From assembly GCA_034698045.1 (NCBI GenBank), contig JAQGAU010000332.1, positions 1-30,946 on the forward strand: 30,946 bases of DNA, in the 5' to 3' direction. Origin of the DNA: Paramacrobiotus richtersi (taxonomy: Eukaryota > Tardigrada > Eutardigrada > Parachela > Macrobiotidae). Made by a program: the position numbers and the translations under genes. The notes under the pieces were generated by a model, which was not told the DNA's origin, did not search any database, and worked only from the letters and a program-made list of their open reading frames with translations. Positions 1-10,448 of the stretch are shown here, piece after piece. Each line of letters opens with the position of its first letter. The first letter of the stretch is position 1.

Positions 1-179
1 CCGCACTGGAAGTTGGTCTGGGGAATGGCAGCATAGTTCGGGTAGGTGGTGCCCGGCTCCGCTTTGGACAGGATCTCATGCACTTCGGCAACGTTCAGCG
101 CCGGCTTCAGGTAGTCCCACACGTACTGCTGGCTGCAACACATGGCCACCAAAGAGACCAAAAAGACGGCCTTCATCAT
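1..179 (-). CDS. Secreted protein, N-terminal exon (probable chitin-binding type-2 cuticular protein), partial
   Basis: The minus strand from 179 opens MMKAVFLVSLVAMCCSQQ, a typical signal peptide (basic residue, hydrophobic core, small residues before Q). A short charged segment follows, then YAAIPQTNFQCG at the window edge. The pattern IP-x-T-x-F-x-C just after a short linker is how many arthropod and tardigrade type-2 chitin-binding (peritrophin-A-like) cuticle proteins enter their domain; that assignment is inference, since only the first domain cysteine is visible. The start is the first of two adjacent ATGs (179-177, 176-174). The gene runs off the left edge, so its length, remaining cysteines and further exons are unknown. 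A TATA box lies about 110 bp upstream. If it is a chitin-binding protein, it would act outside the cell in cuticle or gut lining. Confidence 0.7.
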   Translation of the reverse strand, partial: MMKAVFLVSLVAMCCSQQYVWDYLKPALNVAEVHEILSKAEPGTTYPNYAAIPQTNFQC

Positions 180-256
180 TTTTTTGCGGGTATTTTAGGA
201 TAGAATTCAAAAAGCCGAAGCAGAACGTTGCTTACAGTGCTGAAGAAAGTGTGATA

Positions 257-290
257 TGCTATTCCATTTGAAAACTGCTGGCTATTTATA
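257..290 (-). promoter_or_regulatory. Core promoter of the secreted-protein gene
   Basis: On the minus strand, TATAAATAG occupies 290-282, and a CA initiator-like step (GCATATC, A at 257) lies 33 bases downstream, the usual TATA-to-start spacing. This would give a 5' UTR of about 78 bases before the ATG at 179. Seen by motif only; no transcript data. Confidence 0.55.
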
Positions 291-739
291 CCGCCATTGT
301 TGCCCTTCGGTATTTTTGCGGAGCAGACAGACTTCCCTTTAAGCGTGCATTGCTTAATCGCGATAGACTGGCTTATATGGCTTATTACTACATGGGACCG
401 TGTTCGAGAGTGACAGGGCTCTCACTTCATTTGAATGGAAAAACTGGCAAAAGTTAACAATATGTTCAAAAACCGCAAGCATTCTTGCGAAAAGATTGCT
501 TTAATTGCGTCTGATGAATTTATCATTAGCGGCTGATCTAATAACTTCCTCGGCAGAAAGAAACGCACACAATTAATGCAAATCGTTTCCGCCATGAACT
601 TGGCTGATCGATTATTTGATTACCGACCGTTAATTAACTAATTATGTCACCCGTCTGAAATTACCGAAGCTGAAAAACCGGCTCGAAAGCGGCATTATTC
701 AGCGGTTGCGGCAGACACCTTCTGTCAATCTCGGACAGC
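291..739. other. Intergenic, upstream of the secreted-protein gene
   Basis: No exon, RNA gene or repeat is recognisable here. Two TAATTA cores occur near 630-645. It probably holds upstream regulatory sequence of the minus-strand gene. Confidence 0.4.
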
Positions 740-885
740 CAGGCTACCAACAACCAAGAAGCAGAGAATCCCCAGTCCCAATAGGTACACACGTGAGATC
801 AGACCCATCGGAATCGGTTACCCATCCAGCGTCGATCGCCGGTTCACTTTGGTCCGCCGTTGTTCAATCGTATCGCGGGAGATTT
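740..885 (+). repeat. Dispersed direct repeat, copy A
   Basis: This segment matches 8821-8996 in the same orientation. Exact shared blocks are AGATCAGACCCATC (796-809), ACCCATCCAGCGTCGA, a 29-base block around 837-865 and CGGGAGATTT. Small insertions and deletions separate the blocks and break reading frames, so it behaves as a non-coding repeat. Copy A lacks the TATA-like promoter that precedes copy B. No known element family is recognised. Confidence 0.75.
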
Positions 886-3125
886 GTTTATATAGATTAG
901 ATAATGAATAACGATTAATGCTGCAAACTGGAAGCCTGGAAAAGCTGCAAGGGCGAACTATAAGAACGTGACATAGCGCTCTGGGTATAAGCATTAGCGA
1001 AGGAGATGTCAGCACCGAAAACTCAGTTTTGTACTGACTCTGGTCGACTTCCGTTTGCTTTACGGGATACAGCGTTGAACAGGCTGTTCCGGAGCAACGG
1101 GCTGAAGTACGTTACCGTGCCGTTGTGGACATCGCCATGCAGCACTGTTTAATTCTCTGTGGAAAACGCAAGCAAATTGCGGCCCCTGGTGTACATATCT
1201 TGGCTATACGTATACCCACCGGCTGCATCTCACTTGTCAGTACAGGGTGCTCAAAATGATCCACCATCTTAAGAAACGGTTCCTGTTCCTCATTCCACAA
1301 CCGAAAGTTGTGAACCGTTCCTCTCATATTATCACCCTATTAAAAGTAAATGTACGGAAAGACAAATATGTATTAAACCGATATCTGAAACGGAGAAACT
1401 GGCATATGATTCGGAATAAAAAAATCTAAATCGTAAAAATAAGGCAATAGCCGGAGAGATTTTGTTGAAATGGGACGTTCAAGTCCGACTTAGATAAAAA
1501 ACGTCCGTCTGGCAGGATAAAAACAGCCCCAAAATGACGTTTTAATCAGTTCATGACAAATTCATCCATATCCGGTCATTCAGTTTGATTTAAACAAAAA
1601 TATCCGCGTAACTTTCAAAATTTTTGGAATTTAATACCGTGCGATATGATCAGTTATAACCGAAAACCTTCCTAACTTACCTATAAATGTACCTCTATAA
1701 TCTTTCTGCATTTTGACTTTTTGAGATTTTATTATCACAGCATATTATTATTCAGATCATCGCATACTTCATGCGGCACCGTTAAATGTATGACAATTCG
1801 CGATAATCTATCGCTCAGCGTTTGTTTTGCGAAAAATAAATACGGGAAAGTCACTCAAAACAGCCTCAAAACCTTAACATGTGCAGCCAAATCTGTGAGG
1901 AACTTAAGTCGAAAAAAAATCATTGTACGTACGTTGATACAAGTAGTCTAGAAGTTATGCGTGGTAACGCTTAGCTCATTACGAGTACAGTTCCGTGTCG
2001 TGGTGATTGAATCAACTTTTCAGTTGATCGGATCGCTTACTGTGAATTATTGTTGCATTTGGGATGAACCATTTAAAGCTGTTCATGTACAATAGTACCT
2101 ATACAATAGGAATTGCATCGAAGGCAGCATATGCATATTGAATACTAATAACTCCATTTACGCAGTAGACTGACTTATTATACTTCGTACCTGTGCGTGA
2201 AATTAATAGTACGAGTATATCTCGACGATGATAATAATATTTCACTGTTAATAATTTAAACGTCTATACATCTCCATGGCCACATGTAAAAATTACTAAA
2301 ACTGCACTGTTTTTTGAGCTGTTGTACAAATTGTTTCACTCGGTACTTCTGCTAAGACTTGAATTACGATCGGTCTGTAAAGCAGTAACCAATTATGTTT
2401 ATGTACGTGATCAGATACAGCGCTAGCGCAGATAAATTGTAATTGAAAGAGCAGCGAATATCGCTGGCATGGGCGAAGCCGCGCCCTAGTGATTAAGAAC
2501 ATTGCACTGTTTACTCCACATGCTGACTAAATATAGCCGTAGTCTAGCAAACGTTGTCTATATACAGAGTAAACAATGCAGTTGTTAATTATTTAATTAC
2601 TAGCGAGCGGTGTCAGCACAGGCGTATACCGCTGTTGGCGCGTATTGACCGTTGATAACTGACAGGCGGCCAACACTTTCATGTGCAGCATGAATCCAGA
2701 TAAAAACATGCCCGCGTTAGGCCGTTAGCCTTCCCCTACCGTAACAGCTACACTGCCATTCAGCATGCGATAAGCGTATGTGAATGAGATGGGGTACAGA
2801 AACGGCAAGGCATTTTCCTGTCTGAACACAACACGCTCGCGTATTGCTGTGAGTGAGCTTATTAGGAACTTTTAGATTGACTACGGGTAAAGCTACGTCC
2901 GCTATTAAACTACGCCGTAGTTGTTGCTGTACGTTCTGGTTTTAGAAATTAATGCTTTAGGTAGGCTACGTGTACGGGATGTAAGTTACGTGACAGTCAC
3001 AGAAACGGCGGCATCATAGTAGTTTATTGATTTCGTTATAATACAGCACATATTATTACAGTATTTCGATATAAGGATGCGAAACACACTACTTACTCAT
3101 TAGCAAATACTGTTAACTAAAATTT
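886..3125. other. Gene-poor AT-rich intergenic stretch
   Basis: No recognisable gene. A 71-codon minus-strand ORF (1112-1327) begins with ATG and has ordinary codon use but matches no family I know. A small hairpin lies near 1270-1320 (AACGGTTC/GAACCGTT arms enclosing CACAAC/GTTGTG). Otherwise there are scattered TAATTA and GTAC-rich words. Confidence 0.4.
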
Positions 3126-3830
3126 TAATTAGCTACCTAATGAGCACGATTGGACCAGTTCCTTCATTGGTACCAGCTACAACAGTTGTTTGAAATGGCA
3201 GACATGGCGCTGATCATTACGGAAACGCTAATTAATTACTCGCAATTAATCACTCGCAACTTGCTGACTATTATACACACGCCAGTGAAATTGCTGTCAT
3301 AATCGTTGATTGTTATGCCATTGTAATTAGATATTTTTGTTTGACTGCTAATGAGCCGTTGGTTAATTAATATGCTTAATTAACCGTTAATTTGCGTTTA
3401 CTGTTATAGTTACCGAATTCTCACCGGTATCCGGCATCTACACTACGGTAGCATCGAGTTTTATAGTCAATTTGAATTTACGCTACTAATTAGCTAATGG
3501 TTATGTAATTATGACTGTTTGTAAAACAAAATCCAACGTAAGGTGAGGGTAAACTTTCGACCACACATCTTATCAACCTGGCAGCATCACAATGATTAAA
3601 AAAACTTTGCTCTAATTAAATTTACTAATTTGCAATAAATAAATTACGTCTGCTTATATAATTACGCTTGTAACTAAAAGCTTAGCTGCAAGACAACATA
3701 GTTTTAAAATGGCCCATTCAATTATTTTCGGTAACCGCTCTATGGTTTCTTCAGTGCTAATTAGTCTTACTACTACTAATTAACTGAAATCATTATGGAA
3801 TAGGGAATTATAAATTAGTTCGTTAATTAC
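3126..3830. promoter_or_regulatory. TAATTA-rich cluster, possible homeodomain-bound regulatory region
   Basis: I count 13 occurrences of the palindromic hexamer TAATTA in about 705 bases (for example at 3126, 3229, 3233, near 3324, and in the lines starting 3361, 3481, 3601, 3721 and 3781). Base composition alone predicts about one. TAATTA is the core bound by many Antp-class homeodomains. Whether this is an enhancer or just a compositional quirk cannot be told from sequence. Confidence 0.3.
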
Positions 3831-6601
3831 CGATACTCAGGCAGTGCATAATAAAGTAAAAACACCAATATCTCTGTAGCCGTACTTACGGAACGTTATT
3901 TTAGCGCAATAGCGTTGCTGACGGTACTAGTTGCACATGTAAGTAGAAAACCTACACGTACTTTCATGCTGTACGTAGGCACTGAAGAGAAATCTAAATA
4001 CCCCTATTGACAACGGCCATGTACGTATACGAGACTGAACGGCGAATGAGCGCCAACATTCCACGCGCTAGCTCTTATCGCAGCATGCAACGGTCAGCAT
4101 GCAACGGTTTACGAAAGTGCATTATGAATCTGCGGGAATGTAATATGTATCAAATCTTTATTTGATCAAAACAGAAACAGTACGGACTACGGAGACTGAC
4201 ACGCTGCATGCAAGTTGAAAGTCAGTTGCTTACTGCTTAGCTTGGATTTCTGGTTTCCGTGCATTTCATCCTAATTAGCGAGCTTCATTCGGGATGGTGA
4301 ACCTGGTCCTGCCCTGATGCCAGTCTGACGGAATGAATGGTAAGGGTTATTATGCAACTTCTATGAGGAAATGGCTGTTTTGCAGCACATAGTGATTATG
4401 GGATCAGTTTTTTGCTTTGCTGTACGTTTTGTGCATAAGAATCATATTAATTAATATTTATTTTGTGCTAAAGCGTCGAATTATGTATGTTACCTTAGTC
4501 TAAGTGCTAAACTTTATTCTTAGCAAGGCGTGTTAAAAACCTAAAAACCACTTCCAAAAAATGCAGTTAATGAGCGTTAATAATATTTACATTTATAATT
4601 TATTACATGATTATTGCACTTCAACATTATCAGTAAAGTATGTCCATGTCTGATGGCGCTGATTATGACGAATCGACGTTTGCGCAACGGTGACCCTGTC
4701 AACTACAATAGCATGCTTGAATGCAAAAACAAATATTAGTGACAGCTGCAATTATGCGCTGACAGTAATTAGATTATGCACCCAATGCTGCAGATTTTTG
4801 TTTCGGTTCTATATTAATGCGCAACAACATATGGGTTTCTTTATATAATTATAATTACTAACGTTGTATGATGCACTGCTTTTTAGTTTTCTGCATTATT
4901 TTTAAGCGTACTGATACGCTTCTTATGCGTTTCTCTGAACGGAAAGTGGCAAATCACACACTGTGACATTCGCTAATGATATCTGATATAATATTATATA
5001 AACAATACTCAGTTAAATCAGTCAGTTAATTCTTTTTGTGGTGTGTTTCAAAAATCTGTAGCATCGATACGGTTTGCGCATAATTGAATTGCATTCTGAG
5101 AATTTTGAATTTTGACGCTGACTGCGCGCTAGGTCAAGCCGTTTTTGTCGTGCTTCTCTCCTTTGTTGCGGTCGAATCGATTAGTCATAATTAGCCCCGT
5201 CTTACACTATTTTCTGCCTGAATACGAAACGCCTAATTCCGGTACGCGTGTGCTCCCTGACGTCCATAAAATATTTATATCAGTTTAGTTTACGATCCCG
5301 CGATATCCTTGTGCGTAGTTCTAAAATTTACTGTGCAGTGTCTCAGCGAGTTTACAAACTGTTTTTTTTACAGGTATGCTGGCTGGATCGGGACCGGACC
5401 ATGGCCATGCGCCCCTCGTGGTGGAAATAAAAAAATAATAGCTAGGAAATTTACGCGGTATATAGATATGTGGCTGTCAAACAAATCCAGAGAAATTCAG
5501 ACTGGCTACCGTACACGCATAATAAGGACTGCAACCACCATAATAATAACTAAAATATGTGCACAAGTAACAGAAATCAGTCCAGATATGTACGCTGCTG
5601 ACGAGTATCTATATACAGTAGAACGCTTTGTCGTGGTCCAACTTTAGTCATCCGGTACGGATTCTTTCGTTCCTCACCGTTTTATGTTTTTTACCGACAA
5701 ATTAGTCGGCAGTCGGACGTACAGTTGTCGGGTACCGAAAAAAACGTCACCCTGGAAGGGTGACTCCGATTCGGACAGGTAACGTACGGGCAAACGTATG
5801 AAAAAAGGTCATTTTAAAAGTCTAGCTAGGATGTTTCTTTTTAATGGGGTCAGTTCCTAACGCACACTCGATCTTAACGCGACTCGCTTAACGAAGGTCT
5901 GGATTTGGCGCCCGGAATGACAACCGGACGCCTTTCAAAAAGAAAGGTGATCGCGTAATCAGTCGTCTCAGGAGTTCCTCAAACGAGCTAAATCGATTCA
6001 GATACCTCAAACAGGTTAGCGGATCTTCAAGCGGGCCTAATGATGCTTCGACCGCTAGCCGGAAACTCTCAAGATTAAACAAAAACAACGCTTAGCCTGA
6101 CTGCAAGTCGTTCGCGTTGAGTTCCATGCAGCGAAAGCTGGTGGGAAACGGCAACGGGAACACTGTGTGGTAATTTTGGCTTACAACCTCCTTGTAAGGT
6201 CCACTTTATTAAACAACGATGATGAGGTCACATTTACTTAAGGCCACCGCAAGCAGACGATGGTGAGCCCAGAATAGGTTGTTTTTTTGCGCTATTTGCA
6301 AGTTTAAAATCAACTCTGCATAATGGCCGCATGCGCAAGGCATTCAGCTGCACAATGGTGTGCCGCTCTGGCCCCTTTGTTCACTGAACTATTCATCGGA
6401 CAACGGAGAAACTTTGGAAGGCAATTCTGAATAAGAAAGTTTTCCGGATTTGTAACTGCGAGACGACAATCGTCGTCTTTTCGTCCCGAAAGACTAACAA
6501 CCGAAACAAATCTTGAAAAAGTTTAAATATGGTTAAATAAATCCAAAAAAACACGTTTTAAAAAGTGGTTTTTCGGATTCTTTTCGTTATTTTTAAAAAT
6601 T
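3831..6601. other. Gene-poor intergenic stretch with minor repeats
   Basis: No clear gene. There is a perfect tandem pair of CAGCATGCAACGGT at 4081-4094 and 4095-4108. More TAATTA cores occur near 4270, 4447, 4847 and 5187. ORFs at 5248-5647 match nothing. The minus-strand ORF 5888-6088 contains a segment (RYLNRFSSFEELLRRL) that vaguely resembles the linker before integrase in BEL/Pao retrotransposon polyproteins; this is weak. Confidence 0.35.
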
Positions 6602-6757
6602 CGCCAAGAAACGGGAGAGAAGCGAGCCAAAGTGTACATCTACCAGAGAATCAGCATCGAACTGCAGCGGGCGAATGCCATGGCTGTTCTGGGAACGGCT
6701 CTCCCATCAGCCAACTTGGATGAGATTCTCTCCGTAATTAGATCAGCTCGGGTGTGA
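6602..6757 (+). pseudogene. Unidentified coding-like exon or gene fragment
   Basis: Read from 6602, about 51 codons run to a TGA at 6755-6757. They translate as a charged then amphipathic segment containing KVYIYQRISIELQRANAMAV followed by LGTALPSANLDEIL. Codon use and amphipathic spacing look like real protein, in contrast to the AT-rich surroundings. No ATG opens it, so it would be a 3' terminal exon (an AAG acceptor near 6605-6607 is possible) or an orphan fragment. No upstream exon of the same protein is seen. I do not recognise the family. Confidence 0.35.
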
Positions 6758-7039
6758 AGTACACTATGTGTTGAAAACAGTTTCCTGTTGTTTACTTTTT
6801 TCTACGGTTGTTTTATCTACAAGATGCTATTTTTCTTTGGTCAGAGCAAAAAGTGCAGAGGCATTCAAAAGTTGATGTAATACCGGCGGATGAACACGTT
6901 TTACTAGTTCCAACAGTATGTGTGTCGTTAATACTTTATAAGGGCGTTGTAAAAGCATCAGGGTACTGGAGAGGACATCGTCCCCAGTAACTGCAAATTA
7001 CTCAGCTATTTCAAAACTTATTAGGATCCCATTAGGACT

Positions 7040-8114
7040 TCAGCGGATGGAGACTGTCTTGGAAGGCATTCCATTCATGGTTCTACGGTTGTTACTCTGG
7101 CTAATGGAGGCTGACATTTCCGGACCAACCCGCAGTTTTCCGAATAAACAGGCCATGCAGTTCCGGTACTCTTCGTTCATTAAGAGGAACACAACCTGAA
7201 AACAAATCATCCGCACACTGTTTTCGCGAATAGCATCACAAAAGAGCAGAGTACGTTACCGGTGTTGCGGAAAATCCAAGTAGCTGGACCATTACCAGCC
7301 ACAATAGTAGTTCAGCATTTCGAAACAAAATAAACGGATAAAAGGAACCCGTGACTGCTAGGGGAATAAAGCATACTAGGTACATCACGTACGAAATAAA
7401 TAACATTCTGGCCACCATGACTCTTCGTGCCAGTTTACGTCCTTTCTGTGCGACCTTTCGCAAGATCCCATATACAGCAATAACGATATACATAGTTCCC
7501 AATACCGTAATGGGGAAATATGACCCAATCGCGACGCAAACCATCACAAAAAATGCATTCACCGGTTTCATAGTGCAGGCCATTAAGGGAGGGAATCTTC
7601 CCAGTTCATAAGTAGCTTTGGAAAGTGTTGGCACATTCACTAGAAAGGGTATCAAGATACTGATAAAAATGGCCAAACCAAGCAATGACCTTTTGATAAC
7701 CACCTTATAGTAATGCGGAAACACGATCGCTATCAGTCGGTTTACAGCTAAACAGAGTGCGCTCCAGTATTCGGCGTAGATGAGGGTCATGCGGGCGAAC
7801 ATGTATGATGGACAATGGATTTCCACCGTTCGGTCCATTTGGGCAGAGAACACTTGAATCACATAAATGGGCTGGATGAAAGCATTGAGGACAAAGTTAA
7901 TAAAGAGGGTTAAGATGATGATGCTGCCAGACCTGGTTCGTAACTGCGGAGAGCGGCTGATTAGGATGGTCAACAAAAAGCTTAGAATACCGGATATTAT
8001 GGAGATCGCGAGTCCAGTGATAAACCAACTTAATAGCACGTTATGAGCTGGTTTTGCCATCTGTGTCCATCTCGGGATAGATAGATTCCAAGCAATAATG
8101 CTGGTGTTGTTCAT
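7040..8114 (-). CDS. Orphan class A (rhodopsin-like) GPCR, two exons
   Basis: Exon 1 is 8114-7260 and exon 2 is 7195-7040. A 64-base intron (GTAACG donor at 7259, TTTTCAG acceptor ending at 7196) splits the gene in phase 0, giving 336 residues. Exon 2 restores the end of TM7 and helix 8 (TPVVFLLMNEEYRNC) and a Ser/Thr-rich tail. The N-terminus has two glycosylation sequons (NNT, NLS). Seven hydrophobic segments are present. Visible hallmarks are Cys101 (3.25) with an ECL2 Cys, Trp 3.41, Arg126 (3.50), Pro 5.50, Tyr 5.58, Cys 6.47 and Pro 6.50. Departures are N73 at 2.50, NRL instead of DRY, F at 6.48 instead of W, and TPVVF instead of NPxxY. It should be a plasma-membrane receptor; the ligand is unknown. 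It may belong to an invertebrate orphan expansion. The ATG at 8114 is the only start ahead of TM1. Confidence 0.9.
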
Positions 8115-8736
8115 TACTGTGTACGGTTCTTGAGCTGGACTGCGGCCTCTGCTGCAGACGTAAGCTTACGCGGTTTTCTAAACACCGACCATAGTAAACT
8201 ATGGTCAGTGAGGCAAAGGTCTGCCCAGATATGAAGCTATGTACAGTAGAACAGCAAAATTAATGGAAGTTGATGGAACGGGCGGCATGCAGCGTCGCGA
8301 TTGCTGTATAATTGAAATCATTAGCATCGCTATCGTAGTTATTCACCGAAATCATTAGCAGTATCCATTCTTTGTACATCAGCACATGTACAGTTACCTT
8401 GTGAGCATGCAGCCACGTTTCGGGATTGACATTTGAAAGAAAGGACTATAGAGCGATATTATTTGGAAAAAAACGTCAACATTCGCGACAACACCAAATT
8501 GCACAGGAACTAATAATCTGTTGCACAAAATGTAAGGTCAAATATATTACAAATTTACATACGATCGGACTCCACAATTCCATCAGCTGTGTCACTGAGA
8601 AACTACGAAACACAACGCACCATCTTGTCAAATCCGTTTTAATTCCGTTATAAATGCGCAAAATCCGAATTAGCATCGTCCACCCATTCCAGCGCAAAAA
8701 CAGTCAATAATTACCAAAGAGAAATGTTTCTACTGA
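8115..8736. other. Intergenic, upstream of the orphan GPCR
   Basis: About 600 bases between the GPCR start and a plus-strand TATA motif. A GTAAGCTTACG-type palindromic word near 8159-8169 is minor. No exon is recognised. Confidence 0.4.
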
Positions 8737-8770
8737 TATAAAACGAGACGGCCGCTACTTAGCAGCTCCA
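8737..8770 (+). promoter_or_regulatory. Candidate core promoter ahead of repeat copy B
   Basis: TATAAAA at 8737-8743 is followed 33 bases later by a CCATC initiator-like step (A at 8770). The first downstream ATG (8888-8890) is immediately followed by TAA, and the next (8998) opens only about 22 codons, so any transcript may be non-coding or spliced. Confidence 0.25.
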
Positions 8771-8820
8771 TCTCAACTGAGTCTTTGTACAGGCCACACA
8801 GATATTCACAGAGCGTTGCA

Positions 8821-8996
8821 GAAGGATACCAAACAACCAAAGAAGCTAGAACACCCCACCCCATTGTCCCAGTGCACACAAACGAAAATGTAAAGAGATC
8901 AGACCCATCTGACTCACTGAAGCTACCCATCCAGCGTCGAACGCCGGTTCACTTTGGTCCGCCGTTGTTCGGTCGTACCGTGGCGGGAGATTTTTG
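8821..8996 (+). repeat. Dispersed direct repeat, copy B
   Basis: Partner of copy A at 740-885, same orientation, about 8.1 kb apart. Copy B carries extra bases between the conserved blocks and ends in GGCGGGAGATTTTTGG. The orphan GPCR lies between the two copies, and no gag-pol sequence does, so they are not LTRs of one element. Confidence 0.75.
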
Positions 8997-10078
8997 GATG
9001 TGGCTGACACGGGTCTCCAGAAACTGTAAACACAAGAAACACGTTACAAAACATACCAAAATTTAATAAAAAATGTGTACTTTAAAAATTTAAAAAACAA
9101 AAACATTATTTAAAAAATCTATAAAAATTATTAAACAAATTATTACCCATGATACGGACTTTTTTAGATCATTTGCAAAATGAAATTATTTAAAGTTACA
9201 CAAAAACTTATAAAACAAGCCACATTCCTCAAACCAATAATTTATACAGCTCCGATTTGAATCTCATTTATTCAGGTAAAAAGTATAATTAAAAACGATA
9301 TAAAACACATGATCGATCAGATGAATCATGAGGTACTGTATAACGAAAGATCAACGTTTTCCAAAGAGCTTATAGAAAAATTGTAACCGGAAATTTGGCG
9401 CTCAGAGAAGTAACGCTGAATTTAATTTCGTATACTCTTGTTGATCTGAGAATCAAACAGGGTTTTAATAATAAAACCATCAAAACTGGACAATTTTAAC
9501 TCTCAGCCCCACCACGAAAGGCGCGCAAAATAAGTCTTAAATAATAGGGGAACAAATGCAAACATTTCTCTCACCGAAATTTTACGGATGATGTTCTGGA
9601 CAATCGATTTGGAGCTACACTGAGACTGCAGCGCATTGACAAGTTCAGCTTCTCGTTCTTTGCAGGCTGCAAATAAAGACGGAATAAGCACAACTTAAAA
9701 ACAGATTATTGCGGGAATACTGCATGTGCGATAACTGCAACGTAGCGCTCCGTTCATGCTTCCGAAAATCAGGAAGGTATCGCATCATGAATTCACGACA
9801 CGAACGACATTTACATACACCACTACATACAAATCATACGGTCGTAAAGAAAAATATTAAACAATAAACTGAAAAAGTAAGTTAACAAACTCAAGGTGCT
9901 AATTAGCACACTACAAAGCAATCATACAAGGGAGTAAACGAATCGAAGACAATCAAATCACGTTGCGAAAATACATTTTGATGAGTTAATCGAACAGGAC
10001 GTCTGTCTTTCACTGCTGGTCCACGAATCAACGAAACCTGTTTTATATTTCTAATGACAGTTTTTTTAACCCACGAAC
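8997..10078. other. AT-rich intergenic stretch
   Basis: Bases 9055-9200 are simple A/T-rich sequence with runs of A. No exon or RNA gene is recognised in the remainder. Confidence 0.45.
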
Positions 10079-10110
10079 GCTCACTGATGCAGAAATGCAT
10101 CATGAGGAGC
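10079..10110. repeat. Imperfect hairpin, palindrome motif copy 1
   Basis: GCTCACTGATGCA (10079-10091) faces TGCATCATGAGGAGC (10096-10110), forming an imperfect stem. The same words recur at 10413-10448 and 11282-11317. Confidence 0.55.
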
Positions 10111-10412
10111 CACATTTATTACAAGACACCCTGATGTGCTAAACGGGTACTGTTTCGTCAAACAGACGGTACAGACCCGGAGTAACACGTAAAAAATTTT
10201 CAAATGACCGTAAGTACACTGGTCAAGGAATATGGAACCCTTAAAAATTGTCATTCTTCAGCTTTTCGGGCTCTTCGAGCTCTTCGTAGGTTTCAATTGT
10301 GAGAGCATATAAAAAAATTTCCAAAAAATGGCATGAAGCATATGTCAGGTACTCTACGAGATGCATATTTCAAATTGGATCCTCTTTGGACTGGTCAGCT
10401 GGTAGCTGACCG

Positions 10413-10448
10413 CCATGCTCATGATGCATTTTTTGCATCAGTGAGCAT
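10413..10448. repeat. Hairpin, palindrome motif copy 2 (left inverted arm)
   Basis: The segment folds on itself (ATGCTCATGATGCA against TGCATCAGTGAGCAT around six T). Its right part, 10423-10448, recurs inverted at 11292-11317 with one mismatch in 26 bases, bracketing about 840 bases. Confidence 0.7.

Noticed and set aside
5248-5647. Two overlapping plus-strand ORFs
   Set aside because: No ATG-supported start, no family similarity, and repetitive Ile/Thr codons from AT-rich sequence.
740-8996. LTR retrotransposon bounded by the direct repeats
   Set aside because: No gag-pol sequence lies between the copies, a host GPCR does, and the copies differ by many indels.
8984-8996. Sm-site-like GATTTTTGG at the end of repeat copy B, suggesting an snRNA or spliced-leader gene
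   Set aside because: Copy A lacks the motif and no U-snRNA or SL sequence signature is present upstream.
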